The notes under the pieces are model-generated. The model was not told where the DNA came from. It searched no databases and worked only from the letters and a program-made list of their open reading frames with translations. Below, piece by piece: positions 37,807 through 46,347 of a DNA stretch of 64,000 nt (the stretch's first letter is position 1; every line of letters starts with the position of its first letter). The position numbers and the translations under genes were made by a program. The stretch lies in the NCBI RefSeq assembly GCF_042683665.1, contig NZ_JBHUOO010000018.1. One strand, written 5' to 3'. The stretch comes from Leeuwenhoekiella polynyae (GTDB lineage Bacteria > Bacteroidota > Bacteroidia > Flavobacteriales > Flavobacteriaceae).

Positions 37807-39949
37807 ATTCTGGATCACGTCGCTCTTTTTGGCACTATGCATTACCGGATGCCAAAAGGAACAAAAAACTACCGAAACCCAAAGTATGGCTATAGACCGA
37901 AAAGCGGTCGTTACCCGTCACAACGTTCACATTTCTCAAGTAGATACGCTGGCTTCATTAACCGTGGGTAACGGCGCTTTTGCATTTACCACAGATGTCA
38001 CAGGACTGCAAAGCTTTCCTGATTTTTATCAAAACGGAATCCCGTTAGGCACCTTGTCTGAATGGGGATGGAACGCGAAACCTAACGACTCGGATTATCG
38101 TTTTGAAGAAACCCTCAAGGACTACGATCAAAACGGAAGAAAAGTTTCGTATTCCACGCAGATAAAAACTCCCCAACACGCCAAGGAAGCTGTTGATTTT
38201 TTTCGCTCAAACCCGCATCGGGTGCATTTGGGCAATCTGGGTTTTGAACTGACTAAAAAAGATGGTACTCCGGTTAAACCCGAAGACCTTCAGGATATTG
38301 ACCAAACCTTAGATTTATGGACGGGTATACTCACCAGTAAATTTACACTAGAAGGTGTTCCGGTAGAAGTTCAAACCGCAAGCGACCAAAACAGCGACGC
38401 CATTGCTGTAACCGTAAATTCTGAATTGATCAACAGCGGCCAACTGAAAATTCGTTTGCGCTTTGCTTCACCTACTGCTGCCTGGTCTGATTATGGAACG
38501 CAGTGGAAAAATCCTGAGCGATACGTGAGCGGAATTATACAGCAAAATGATACTTCCGTTTTAATCGAGCGTAAATTGGATTCACTGAACTATAAGGTTG
38601 CTTTAAATTGGAAAGGAACCGCAAAGGTTTCTGAAAAGGAGGATCACTATTTTCTCGTAGAACCTACCGGCCATCAAATTGCGCTCACCTGCACATTTTC
38701 TGATGCGCAAACCCTTAAAGAAAACCAAGCCGAAACCATCTACAACAACAGTCAGGAGGCCTGGCAAAACTATTGGATGAACGGCGGAATTGTGGACTTC
38801 TCAGGAAGTACAGATCCGCGGGCAGATGAATTAGAACGGCGTGTGGTGCTCTCCCAATATTTGACCAAAGCACAAACTGCCGGGGCGATGCCACCACAAG
38901 AAACGGGACTCACTTACAACAGCTGGTATGGCAAACCCCATCTGGAAATGCACTGGTGGCATGGCGTACATTATGCGCTGTGGGGCAGACCTCAATATCT
39001 GGAAAATACACTCCACTGGTATGAGACTGCTTTTGAAAAAGCTAAAAAGCTAGCAAAAAGACAAGGTTTTAAAGGTGCACGCTGGCAAAAAATGACCGAT
39101 CCTTATGGCGATGAAGGTCCATCTTCTGTGGGTGCTTTTCTCATCTGGCAACAACCGCATTTTATCACCTTTGCCGAATTGCTCTACCGTGCAGATGCCA
39201 GCAATACGACTCTCAATAAATATAAAGAACGCGTATTTGCTACAGCCGATTTTATGGCCTCCTTTCCCGATTATGATAACAAAAACGATCGCTATGTTTT
39301 AGGTCCGCCGGTAATACCCGCGCAGGAACGCTTTGAAAAAACCCAAACCTACAATCCTGCTTACGAACTCGCCTATTGGAATTGGGCGCTTAAAACTGCT
39401 TCTGAATGGAAAAAACGCCTGGGAGAAGCCGTTCCTGAACAATGGAATGAAGTTTTGGAAAAGCTTTCGGCACTGCCGGTTCAGGAAGACTATTACTTAG
39501 CTACGGAAAGCGCAACCGACTCGTATACCAATCCCGAATTTTTAACCGATCACCCTTCGGTTTTTGGCACTTTTGGAATGCTTCCGGAAACCAGTCTGCT
39601 TGATAAAGTTACGATGCGTAACACCTTCGATAAGGTCTGGGATGTATGGACATGGGAAGATACCTGGGGTTGGGATTTCCCGATGACCGCGATGACCGCT
39701 GCCCGTTTAGGAATGCCTGAAAAAGCCATTGATGCGTTATTTATGGATGTGCAAACCAATACCTATCTCAAAAACGGACACAATTATCAGGAAGAACGCT
39801 TAACGCTGTATATGCCCGGAAATGGAGGTTTATTGACCGCTGTGGCGATGATGTGCGCTGGATGGGATGGTGCCGAAACCAAAAATCCGGGCTTTCCGAA
39901 AGACGGCAGCTGGAAGGTTAAATGGGAGGGATTGGAACCGTTCTTTTAA
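37796..39949 (+). CDS. Six-hairpin glycosidase-like lipoprotein, unknown specificity
   Basis: This 717-residue probable lipoprotein (LCITGC, lipidated Cys about 19) has an N-terminal beta-sandwich (LASLTVGNGAFAFTTDVTGLQSFPDFY) and a C-terminal (alpha/alpha)6-type domain (LTYNSWYGKPHLEMHWWHGVHYALWGRP, WTWEDTWGWDFPMTAMTAARLG, LTLYMPGNGGLLTAVAMMCAGW). The arrangement recalls clan GH-L/GH65- and GH95-like enzymes, without an exact match that I can name. E in MHWWH-preceding LEMHW and E/D in WEDTWGWD are possible catalytic acids. It is the last gene of the operon, overlapping the DUF4450-type gene by 11 bp, and is a candidate new enzyme family member. Confidence 0.66.
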   Translation: MKTKFWITSLFLALCITGCQKEQKTTETQSMAIDRKAVVTRHNVHISQVDTLASLTVGNGAFAFTTDVTGLQSFPDFYQNGIPLGTLSEWGWNAKPNDSDYRFEETLKDYDQNGRKVSYSTQIKTPQHAKEAVDFFRSNPHRVHLGNLGFELTKKDGTPVKPEDLQDIDQTLDLWTGILTSKFTLEGVPVEVQTASDQNSDAIAVTVNSELINSGQLKIRLRFASPTAAWSDYGTQWKNPERYVSGIIQQNDTSVLIERKLDSLNYKVALNWKGTAKVSEKEDHYFLVEPTGHQIALTCTFSDAQTLKENQAETIYNNSQEAWQNYWMNGGIVDFSGSTDPRADELERRVVLSQYLTKAQTAGAMPPQETGLTYNSWYGKPHLEMHWWHGVHYALWGRPQYLENTLHWYETAFEKAKKLAKRQGFKGARWQKMTDPYGDEGPSSVGAFLIWQQPHFITFAELLYRADASNTTLNKYKERVFATADFMASFPDYDNKNDRYVLGPPVIPAQERFEKTQTYNPAYELAYWNWALKTASEWKKRLGEAVPEQWNEVLEKLSALPVQEDYYLATESATDSYTNPEFLTDHPSVFGTFGMLPETSLLDKVTMRNTFDKVWDVWTWEDTWGWDFPMTAMTAARLGMPEKAIDALFMDVQTNTYLKNGHNYQEERLTLYMPGNGGLLTAVAMMCAGWDGAETKNPGFPKDGSWKVKWEGLEPFF

Positions 39950-39990
39950 GTCGCATTACGACTTTAGTAAAATTAAAACCGCCCAGCCTT

Positions 39991-40929
39991 TTATTTAAAT
40001 AAAGCGGCTTTAATCTGTTCCAATTCTTGTTTAGAAACGCGTATCGCAGTGCCGTGTCGAATCCCATCAGGAAAGGAAACCTGATCAGAAATATCGGTCC
40101 ATTTTTTTAAATCGGTAGATTGTACCGCGCCGTATTGATGGTCGGTATATTTATCAAAATAGACCAGCCACTCCCCGTCTTTCTGAATCAGCGTAGGTCC
40201 TTCGGCCCAGTAGTTTCCGGTAATGGGTTCGCTTGCTTCCGAATAGGGTCCGGTTAGGTTTTGTGCGGTGGCTACTTTGAGGTTTTTGCGTGCCGGTTCA
40301 CGGGTTTCGTCTTTTAAAACCATCACATATTGTTTCCCGTCCCATTGAATGGTGGCATCTATCGAATTGAAACCAGGTTCGTAAAGCACCTGGGCTTTGC
40401 TAAACTCTTTAAAATCTTTCGTAAGCGTATAATACATCCGGTGGTTATACCCCGCATCCAGTTCCGATTGCGTTTCGGGATACAAACCGGGGATGGTTGT
40501 CGCCCAGTAGATCATATACTCCTCGTTTTGGGCATCATAGGTGATCTCCGGCGCCCAGCAGTTACGCGCCGTTTCTTCGTGTTGCATCACCGGAATCAAG
40601 TGCTGTTCAGACCAGTGTATCAAATCATCGGAGGAGGCATAACCGATGCCCCGCTCGGTCCAGCCTGTGGTCCACACCATATGATACTTACCATCTCCCC
40701 CTTTGATGACTGCCGGATCCCGCATCAGTTTTTGCTTCCCCACTTCGGGGGTAAGAATAGACTGATCGTTGTTTAAAGACTTCCAATGCAGCGCGTCGGT
40801 ACTGTAGGCCAGATGTAACCCATCTTCGCCATTGCCTTTAAAATAGGTGAAAATATAGGCCGGATCCTGGGCTTTGCAGGAGGTGCATGCAAAGGCTAGT
40901 ATTAAAAGAATAGATAGTTTTCGGAGCAT
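39991..40929 (-). CDS. GH43-like five-bladed propeller glycosidase
   Basis: This 312-residue exported, possibly lipidated protein (CTSC near residue 18) has the five-bladed propeller of clan GH-F. Visible motifs are NGEDGLHLAYSTD (33-45), LMRDPAV (D71), NCWAPEI (E128), SIDATI (D191, expected pKa modulator) and WAEGPTL (E243, expected general acid). The usual first-blade catalytic Asp is replaced by the GED segment (E35/D36), so the base is uncertain. Likely role is removing arabinose or galactose from side chains. It is convergent with the long GH28-led operon, 41 bp away. Confidence 0.8.
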   Translation of the reverse strand: MLRKLSILLILAFACTSCKAQDPAYIFTYFKGNGEDGLHLAYSTDALHWKSLNNDQSILTPEVGKQKLMRDPAVIKGGDGKYHMVWTTGWTERGIGYASSDDLIHWSEQHLIPVMQHEETARNCWAPEITYDAQNEEYMIYWATTIPGLYPETQSELDAGYNHRMYYTLTKDFKEFSKAQVLYEPGFNSIDATIQWDGKQYVMVLKDETREPARKNLKVATAQNLTGPYSEASEPITGNYWAEGPTLIQKDGEWLVYFDKYTDHQYGAVQSTDLKKWTDISDQVSFPDGIRHGTAIRVSKQELEQIKAALFK

Positions 40930-40980
40930 AATTAAAACGTGTATAATGGGCTTGTATCTGCAGTAGCAATCCTAGCAGCC

Positions 40981-41010
40981 TGTCCCCTCGAGCGCAGTCG
41001 AGAGGTTGTA
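40981..41010. repeat. Short CTCGAGCGCAGTCGAGAG-type intergenic repeat
   Basis: CCTCGAGCGCAGTCGAGAGG is nearly self-complementary. From memory, it is common between genes in Flavobacteriia. A related piece (GTCATTTCGAG, GTCACCCTGAG) occurs at 58021-58045. Confidence 0.5.
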
Positions 41011-41102
41011 AAACTCAATTTATAATCGCAAGGTCTCGTCCTGAAAACATTCGGAAGCGCTCGACCAAACATTTAAATCCTGATATCATTAAGTAGTGAT
41101 TT

Positions 41103-42023
41103 TTATTCAGACACCAACCCATGCTTTTGCATCCATAAAGTTAAAGCTTCGGGCCAGGAATTTGCAGTGGCAGTACGTCCCATTCCAAAACCGTGACCCC
41201 CGTCTTCATAGAGGTGCATTTCGGTAGGAACACCAGCATCTTTGAGCGCTAAATAATACCGAATACTGTTTTCTACAGGCACCGCACCATCATCGGTTGC
41301 GTGTACCAAAAAGGTCATGGGAGTTTCAGGCGTGACCTGATATTCTCCACTGGTGTTGTAAACCTCAGCCTGAGTGGTTTTTTTGCCCAGCAAATTATCA
41401 CGCGAGCCCTGATGTGTGATGCCGCTTTGCATACTAATCACCGGATAGATCAACACTGCAAAATCAGGCCGGGCTGAAACCCCTTCCGTACTCGTATAAA
41501 CGGCACCGGCATAATGTGTAGAGGCTGTGGAAGCCAAATGTCCCCCGGCAGAAAAACCCATGATCCCCACTTTTGAAGCATCTATACCATAATCTCCGGC
41601 GTGTTGCCGCACATAGCGAATGGCGCGCTGAGCATCTTGTAGCGGCCCTATACTTTTATCCTGCATAATGCGATCGTGGGGCAAACGGTATTTGAGTACA
41701 AAACCGGTCACGCCCTGTTCGGCAAACCAGGCTCCCAGTTTATAACCTTCCTTATTAATGGCCAGATGACTGTAGCCGCCACCGGGACAAATCACTACGG
41801 CTGTTCCGTTTGCTGTTCCGGCTTCTGGAGTGAAAATGGTCAATGTGGGATTTGTGACCTTTCCATAACCACGGATTTCCTCACCGTCAAACTGTTGTTC
41901 TTCAGTATAGTTTTCATCGGCAATACTTCCGGGCACTTCATCCCAAAGTTCGACTTCCTGCTGTTGCGCAATAAGGGCGTTGCTTGCAAATAAGCTCATT
42001 AAAAGTAGGTGTTTGAATTTCAT
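41103..42023 (-). CDS. Alpha/beta-hydrolase carbohydrate esterase
   Basis: This 306-residue exported alpha/beta hydrolase has a signal peptide (to about residue 20). The catalytic triad is visible: S158 in GFSAGG, D244 or D245 in HATDDGAVP, and H277 in EDGGHGFG, with the oxyanion motif CPGGGYSHLA (79-88). It resembles the acetyl-esterase/BD-FAE group common in PULs. The likely substrate is acetyl or feruloyl ester on the glycan. It lies alone between the GH43-like and GH105 genes on the same strand, with gaps of about 170 bp on each side. Confidence 0.85.
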   Translation of the reverse strand: MKFKHLLLMSLFASNALIAQQQEVELWDEVPGSIADENYTEEQQFDGEEIRGYGKVTNPTLTIFTPEAGTANGTAVVICPGGGYSHLAINKEGYKLGAWFAEQGVTGFVLKYRLPHDRIMQDKSIGPLQDAQRAIRYVRQHAGDYGIDASKVGIMGFSAGGHLASTASTHYAGAVYTSTEGVSARPDFAVLIYPVISMQSGITHQGSRDNLLGKKTTQAEVYNTSGEYQVTPETPMTFLVHATDDGAVPVENSIRYYLALKDAGVPTEMHLYEDGGHGFGMGRTATANSWPEALTLWMQKHGLVSE

Positions 42024-42036
42024 CCTGTAATTTAAA

Positions 42037-42071
42037 TAAATTACTTCGGGCTAAGCCCAAGAAGCATTAAA
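42037..42071. repeat. Intergenic repeat copy 1 (TAAATTACTTCGGG ... GAAGCATTAAA)
   Basis: The 14-mer TAAATTACTTCGGG (42037-42050) and 11-mer GAAGCATTAAA (42061-42071) recur in the same order at 57897-57910 and 57943-57953, with different spacing. It lies upstream of the esterase gene. The rest of the 42024-42201 gap shows only short inverted repeats (GCGCGATTGTATCGCG near 42111). Confidence 0.5.
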
Positions 42072-42201
42072 TTGAATAATCCATTTTTAGAACACGTGTT
42101 AGCGCGCGATTGTATCGCGTAATGATAAATCTCGATTCTCGAGTAAATCCGGTTAAACAAGCGTTGTTTTTATAAGCCACTTCCCAGTAATACGAAACTT
42201 G

Positions 42202-43326
42202 CTACTCTTCGAGACGGTACATTTCGGCACCTGCTAACAGAAAACAACCCAAACCATAATCCTCAAAATCCGGTTGCTTGGTATACGAAAGCGGCTGCCC
42301 GTCTTTAGGTTCTTTTCCGGTAGATTGCAACCACCCCAGGAATCCGTTTTCGTGTAAGCTTTCCGTGGTCAGAGCATTCCAGGCTTTAGTAACTACGGGT
42401 AAATAGGTTTCACGGTCTAAGAGATCGTTATTGATCCCGTACGCGATTCCGTAGACAAACAAGGCGGTTCCTGAAGCTTCCTTCCCTCCAAAATGCGTGG
42501 GATCGTGCAAACTCACATTCCAAAAGCCGTCCTTGCGCTGAACCTTAACCAGTGCTTCAGCCATCGCCTGCAAGTCTTCAACATACTGCTCGCGGTGTGG
42601 CGCATCTTCGGGAATGATCGAAAGCGTTTTGGCCAGAGCAGCGATCACCCAACCGTTACCGCGACTCCAATACGAATCTTCCCCATTCGGTTCAGTATAC
42701 GGGGGATCAAAATCGGCATCCCGCCACCAGAGTCCGTCTTCCGGATTAAAAAGTCCGTTTCCACCGATCACATTTCGGCTTTCCATATACATCTGGTACA
42801 TTTTATCAAAATAGCGAGGATCATTCTCGAGCACTCCCATTTTGGCAAACACCGGCATCCCCATTTGTATGGCGTCAATCCAGTCCCAATCGTCCTGTTG
42901 CGGGGTATGTAAAAACTTCTGCATACAGGCACGCGTATTTTTCAGCTTTTCCGGATCGGGTTGCAGATTGTATAAATCAATATAGGTCTGAGCTGCATCA
43001 TAATCATCGGCATTGCGGGTTTCATTCCCACTACGGAAGCCCCACTGGTGAAAATTAGCCCAATCCAAAGCATAGTTGTAGTACTCCGCTTTGGGATAGA
43101 TTTCGTGCAGGGCCATCAATCCCTCATAATACACCCCACGCGTCCAGATATGACTGGGACGCTCTTTATTGGTGATAATGGTTTTACCCACATCCGGCCA
43201 TTTTTCCATAAAATAGGCATTAGCGAGTTGCATGTCTCGGAGAATCGCATCTCGTTCTATCGGTTTTTGGGCAGCACAATTAAGACTGAAAAGTGCAGTG
43301 AGCAGGAGTATAAATAGCTTATTCAT
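42202..43326 (-). CDS. GH105 unsaturated rhamnogalacturonyl hydrolase
   Basis: This 374-residue exported (alpha/alpha)6-barrel enzyme of the YteR/YesR family has a signal peptide (to about residue 20). Characteristic blocks are WTRGVYYEGLMALHE, NADDYDAAQTYIDLY, DDWDWIDAIQMGMP (D151 likely general acid), YWSRGNGWVIAAL and DPTHFGGKEASGTALFVYGIAYGI. It hydrolyses the unsaturated galacturonosyl-rhamnose products of PL11. It is 19 bp downstream of the GH106 gene and is co-transcribed with it. Confidence 0.94.
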   Translation of the reverse strand: MNKLFILLLTALFSLNCAAQKPIERDAILRDMQLANAYFMEKWPDVGKTIITNKERPSHIWTRGVYYEGLMALHEIYPKAEYYNYALDWANFHQWGFRSGNETRNADDYDAAQTYIDLYNLQPDPEKLKNTRACMQKFLHTPQQDDWDWIDAIQMGMPVFAKMGVLENDPRYFDKMYQMYMESRNVIGGNGLFNPEDGLWWRDADFDPPYTEPNGEDSYWSRGNGWVIAALAKTLSIIPEDAPHREQYVEDLQAMAEALVKVQRKDGFWNVSLHDPTHFGGKEASGTALFVYGIAYGINNDLLDRETYLPVVTKAWNALTTESLHENGFLGWLQSTGKEPKDGQPLSYTKQPDFEDYGLGCFLLAGAEMYRLEE

Positions 43327-43345
43327 TAGAATTGATTTAAAGGTA

Positions 43346-46087
43346 TTAGTGGGTTTCGGTTGTAAGCGGAATCAAACGTACAGGTCCTAACAATCCCGAA
43401 GGGGTAGGCTCCCAGACGGAAGCATCAAAGGCTTTATAATCTTTATTGACCATATTGATCTCGTAAAAATTCTTCCACTCTTCCCCGCGCAGTTCTTTGG
43501 CGCGGATTCGGTTTGCGGCCAGATTGGTCACCTTAATTTTCAGGGTATTGGTGCCGGACTTGAGTGGACCCAAATCCAATTGATAAGGCACAGACCACGC
43601 AGTACCCACATACGCATTGTTGAGCCAGACTTCAGCACTTTCCCGCACATCACCCAGACTTAATCTCCAGGAATCAGCAGATGTTGTGGGTTTTTTAAAG
43701 CTGGTGGTATATACCGCAGTACCTGAAAAATGCTCGGCATCTTCGCCCAGAGTCGTCCAGGATTTCAGGGTATTCAGCGCTGCAGCTTTGGGTAGAACGG
43801 GACCGCCTTTTTCAAAAGTGAGTTGCCAGTCTTGATCTAAAACAAGGCCTTCATCAAGAGGTTCGGTATACGTCCAAGGTTTAATACCTTCAGGAACCTG
43901 AGTTTTTAAAATCAGTGCATCTCCGGAAGCGATCTGCACCTTGACTTCGGTTTTCCCGTTTACGGTACGGGTGATGGCCCGGCCGGTTTTACGATTAAGC
44001 GGATCTAAGAGCGCCACCTCATCGGCCGCAACCGCAAGCGGAATAAACTGGTCTACCGCTTTTGAAGTATGATTGACGAGGTAATAAATTTTGGAGTCAC
44101 CAGCACTACGGCGGATGAATTTGAGTCCACTCTCCACCAGCCGTTCCGGATAGACGCCCGCAGCATTCAAGCCAGAATCCAAATCGACACCGCTCAGCTT
44201 GTTTTGAGCGATCAGGTTTTGCAGGGCTTCCGTTTGCTGTTTGTATTCAAAAAATCCCGGAACACCTTCCGGCAAACCGGTAAAAATCACGGAAGCTCCG
44301 GCATCTTTTAAGGCTACTAGTTTTTGCAGGGTGGCCAAAGGCATAAATTCACAGTCCGGGACAACCAGTGATTTGTAGCTGCCGCCCGGCAGTACAATTT
44401 TTCCATTGACAACTTTGGCTTTTGCCAAAAAATCATCCGAAAGGAAATCAACGCCATAGCCTTTTTGCATCAGCTCATTGGTGGTTGCATAAAACGGAGT
44501 ATCCAGCAACCACTCGTTAAGGGAATGAATTTTAAACTGAAAAAACAACTGCCCACCTTTAAAGCTGTTATACTGATCGTAAATGGGCCAGTACAGTAAG
44601 GTCTCATTATCGGGTTGGCCTTCCTGCAAAACACTTTGCACATTGGCCAAATACGAAAACAGTGCCGGTGCATCTTCCCAAATGCTGTTCTTCGGACTAA
44701 AATTTACCGAAGCGTAAAACTTCCAGCCCGGCCAGCCCGCGCGCTCCGGCGAATAGGTAGAGCCGTGCAAAAAAATATGATTTACGCCGTTAAGCAAAAG
44801 CTCTTCGGCTTCCGGTTTGGTTTGTGAAAGTGCGGTTTTAAAATGCTCCCGCAACCAGGTAAAGGTCTCGGAAGAAATCAGGGGTTTCCCCGCAATATGC
44901 CCTGCACTGGAAGAGAACTTCAACATCACCGGATCAGCATCCCCGGTACGGATGTTTTCGGCCTCGCGTCTAAATCCGGCAATGTCATAAGGCATAGAGC
45001 CAAAGGTCTCACACTCTGGAATATCTGCCGATGCGTACAGATCGATCAGGTTTCCCGGCGAACCATGGGCCTGCAGTTTGGTCTTAAAGCCGTGCTTGTT
45101 CGCCCAGTCGGTCCAGGGTTCATCAAAACGATGCAGCAATAAATCGGACAAGGTTTCCCGATAATCACTTTTAACCCGGTTGCCCAGATCCGTATCGGTT
45201 TTACTCAATACTAAAGGGATATAGGGCTTTAGGTCATACCCGCGATACTCCTTAAAATACTCGAAGAATTTTGGGGTAAAATCCGTCCCATATACTTCAT
45301 AACTGTCATTAAAAATCGCCCGGAGTTTACCCTTCAACTCAGCAAAAGCAGAATCGTAAGGTTGTACATAATCTTCAAAAGCTTCGGTAGAATAGTGATC
45401 GAGCGTATAACCCGCACCTCCCGGCGCGGAACGTTTTACCTGCTGCCCGGTTTTACCGGTAAATAGGGCGTAAAGCCTATAGTCGGAATCTTGTGGGGTC
45501 CAGTTGAGTCTTCCCTCGATTACCTTACCGGTTAGGTCGGTAAATTTTTCATCAGAATCATAAGCCAACAAGGCCGTGAGTGTCGCCGGTTGCTTTTCTT
45601 TAGAATCCGGAAGGATTTCCTGATTAAAAGGCTCCCCGCTTTTGAGCTGGTACTGCTGTACCACCAGTTTGGTCGCGGCATACTCCTGTTCTACCTGTGG
45701 TCCGCCATAGGGCCAGCCCGTTCCCAAAACCAGATCAACACCCAGTCCCAGACTGTCTGCTGTACGGAGGGTATAGTCTAACATCTCCAGCCATTTGGGA
45801 GACAAATGGTCCAGAAAATGAGCCTCCTCCCCTTTTGCACCGTAAATGGGAGTGATTTCTACCCCGCCCAAACCGGCTTCTTGAAAGGCAACAAGATGTG
45901 CTTTCAGGTTGGGTTTGTCAACCGCACTGCCCATCCACCACCAGCGCGTCCAGGGTTTTGTGGTATTATGAACTTCCGGCCAAAGCACCTCACCTGAGTC
46001 AGAAAAGTCTTTAGCTTCCTGAGACTTACAGCTCAATACAAGCACAAAACTCATGATATATATAAAAGAGTTGACGTAAAAACGCAT
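43346..46087 (-). CDS. GH106 alpha-L-rhamnosidase
   Basis: This lipoprotein of about 913 residues (FVLVLSC) belongs to GH106. It shows TRWWWMGSAVDKPNLKAHLVAFQEAGLGGVEITPIYG, VDLVLGTGWPYGGPQV, TDFTPKFFEYFKEYRGYDL and LINGVNHIFLHGSTYSPE-like blocks, with a C-terminal jelly roll (AEVWLNNAYVGTAWSVPYQLDL). It releases terminal alpha-L-rhamnose from rhamnogalacturonan oligosaccharides, feeding the rhamnose operon. The frame extends to 46126, but the signal peptide begins at 46087. It is led by shared-type promoter C and divergent from the first susC. Confidence 0.93.
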   Translation of the reverse strand: MRFYVNSFIYIMSFVLVLSCKSQEAKDFSDSGEVLWPEVHNTTKPWTRWWWMGSAVDKPNLKAHLVAFQEAGLGGVEITPIYGAKGEEAHFLDHLSPKWLEMLDYTLRTADSLGLGVDLVLGTGWPYGGPQVEQEYAATKLVVQQYQLKSGEPFNQEILPDSKEKQPATLTALLAYDSDEKFTDLTGKVIEGRLNWTPQDSDYRLYALFTGKTGQQVKRSAPGGAGYTLDHYSTEAFEDYVQPYDSAFAELKGKLRAIFNDSYEVYGTDFTPKFFEYFKEYRGYDLKPYIPLVLSKTDTDLGNRVKSDYRETLSDLLLHRFDEPWTDWANKHGFKTKLQAHGSPGNLIDLYASADIPECETFGSMPYDIAGFRREAENIRTGDADPVMLKFSSSAGHIAGKPLISSETFTWLREHFKTALSQTKPEAEELLLNGVNHIFLHGSTYSPERAGWPGWKFYASVNFSPKNSIWEDAPALFSYLANVQSVLQEGQPDNETLLYWPIYDQYNSFKGGQLFFQFKIHSLNEWLLDTPFYATTNELMQKGYGVDFLSDDFLAKAKVVNGKIVLPGGSYKSLVVPDCEFMPLATLQKLVALKDAGASVIFTGLPEGVPGFFEYKQQTEALQNLIAQNKLSGVDLDSGLNAAGVYPERLVESGLKFIRRSAGDSKIYYLVNHTSKAVDQFIPLAVAADEVALLDPLNRKTGRAITRTVNGKTEVKVQIASGDALILKTQVPEGIKPWTYTEPLDEGLVLDQDWQLTFEKGGPVLPKAAALNTLKSWTTLGEDAEHFSGTAVYTTSFKKPTTSADSWRLSLGDVRESAEVWLNNAYVGTAWSVPYQLDLGPLKSGTNTLKIKVTNLAANRIRAKELRGEEWKNFYEINMVNKDYKAFDASVWEPTPSGLLGPVRLIPLTTETH

Positions 46088-46143
46088 AGAATTAGGATTT
46101 AAATCTGAAAATACAATGCATTGCACAAAGTCTCAAACCAAGC

Positions 46144-46181
46144 TAAAAGTAAGGGTTTAAGAAGCAAATGCTATCCTGTGC
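46144..46181 (-). promoter_or_regulatory. Shared-type promoter C (GH106/GH105 operon)
   Basis: On the minus strand, GCACAGGATA (46172-46181), 20 bp, then TACTTTTA (46144-46151). A further ACAGGAC lies directly upstream of the element (46184-46190), as in promoter D. Confidence 0.62.
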
Positions 46182-46241
46182 CGTCCTGTTGACACGCGCT
46201 ACTGTCGCAGCTACTCTTTGTAGCATTTTAACAAAAACAGG

Positions 46242-46256
46242 ACAGTGCAGCACTGT
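46242..46256. promoter_or_regulatory. Perfect palindrome next to promoter D
   Basis: ACAGTGC-A-GCACTGT is a perfect 7+1+7 palindrome immediately upstream of the GYRCAGGAYR element of promoter D. Half-sites AGTRCAG also occur near promoters A, B and E. It is a plausible dimer operator. Confidence 0.45.
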
Positions 46257-46258
46257 AA

Positions 46259-46296
46259 GCACAGGATACTTCAAACGATGTAATTATTTAGCTTTA
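46259..46296 (+). promoter_or_regulatory. Shared-type promoter D (first susCD)
   Basis: GCACAGGATA (46259-46268), 20 bp, then TAGCTTTA (46289-46296). The sequence from the element to the start codon at 46348 is repeated ahead of the second susC (78 of 87 positions identical, counted by hand). Confidence 0.62.
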
Positions 46297-46347
46297 ACAA
46301 ACAAATAACGATTTTAAAGTTAAAACTCTCAAAATCTTTTCTCAATT

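Noticed and set aside
39948..39964. Hairpin AAGTCG/CGACTT after the last gene of the GH28-led operon as a terminator
   Set aside because: The stem is only 6 bp and no T-tract follows, so support is too weak.
42019..42028. ACAGGATG at the esterase start codon as a shared-promoter element
   Set aside because: It overlaps the start codon itself (read on the minus strand), so it cannot be an upstream promoter element of that gene.
1..46126. An ulvan-degradation locus (sulfatase, GH105, GH2, rhamnose catabolism)
   Set aside because: PL11, GH28, GH106 and three CE12 domains fit rhamnogalacturonan. No ulvan lyase was recognised, and the only sulfatase is at the edge with separate control signals.
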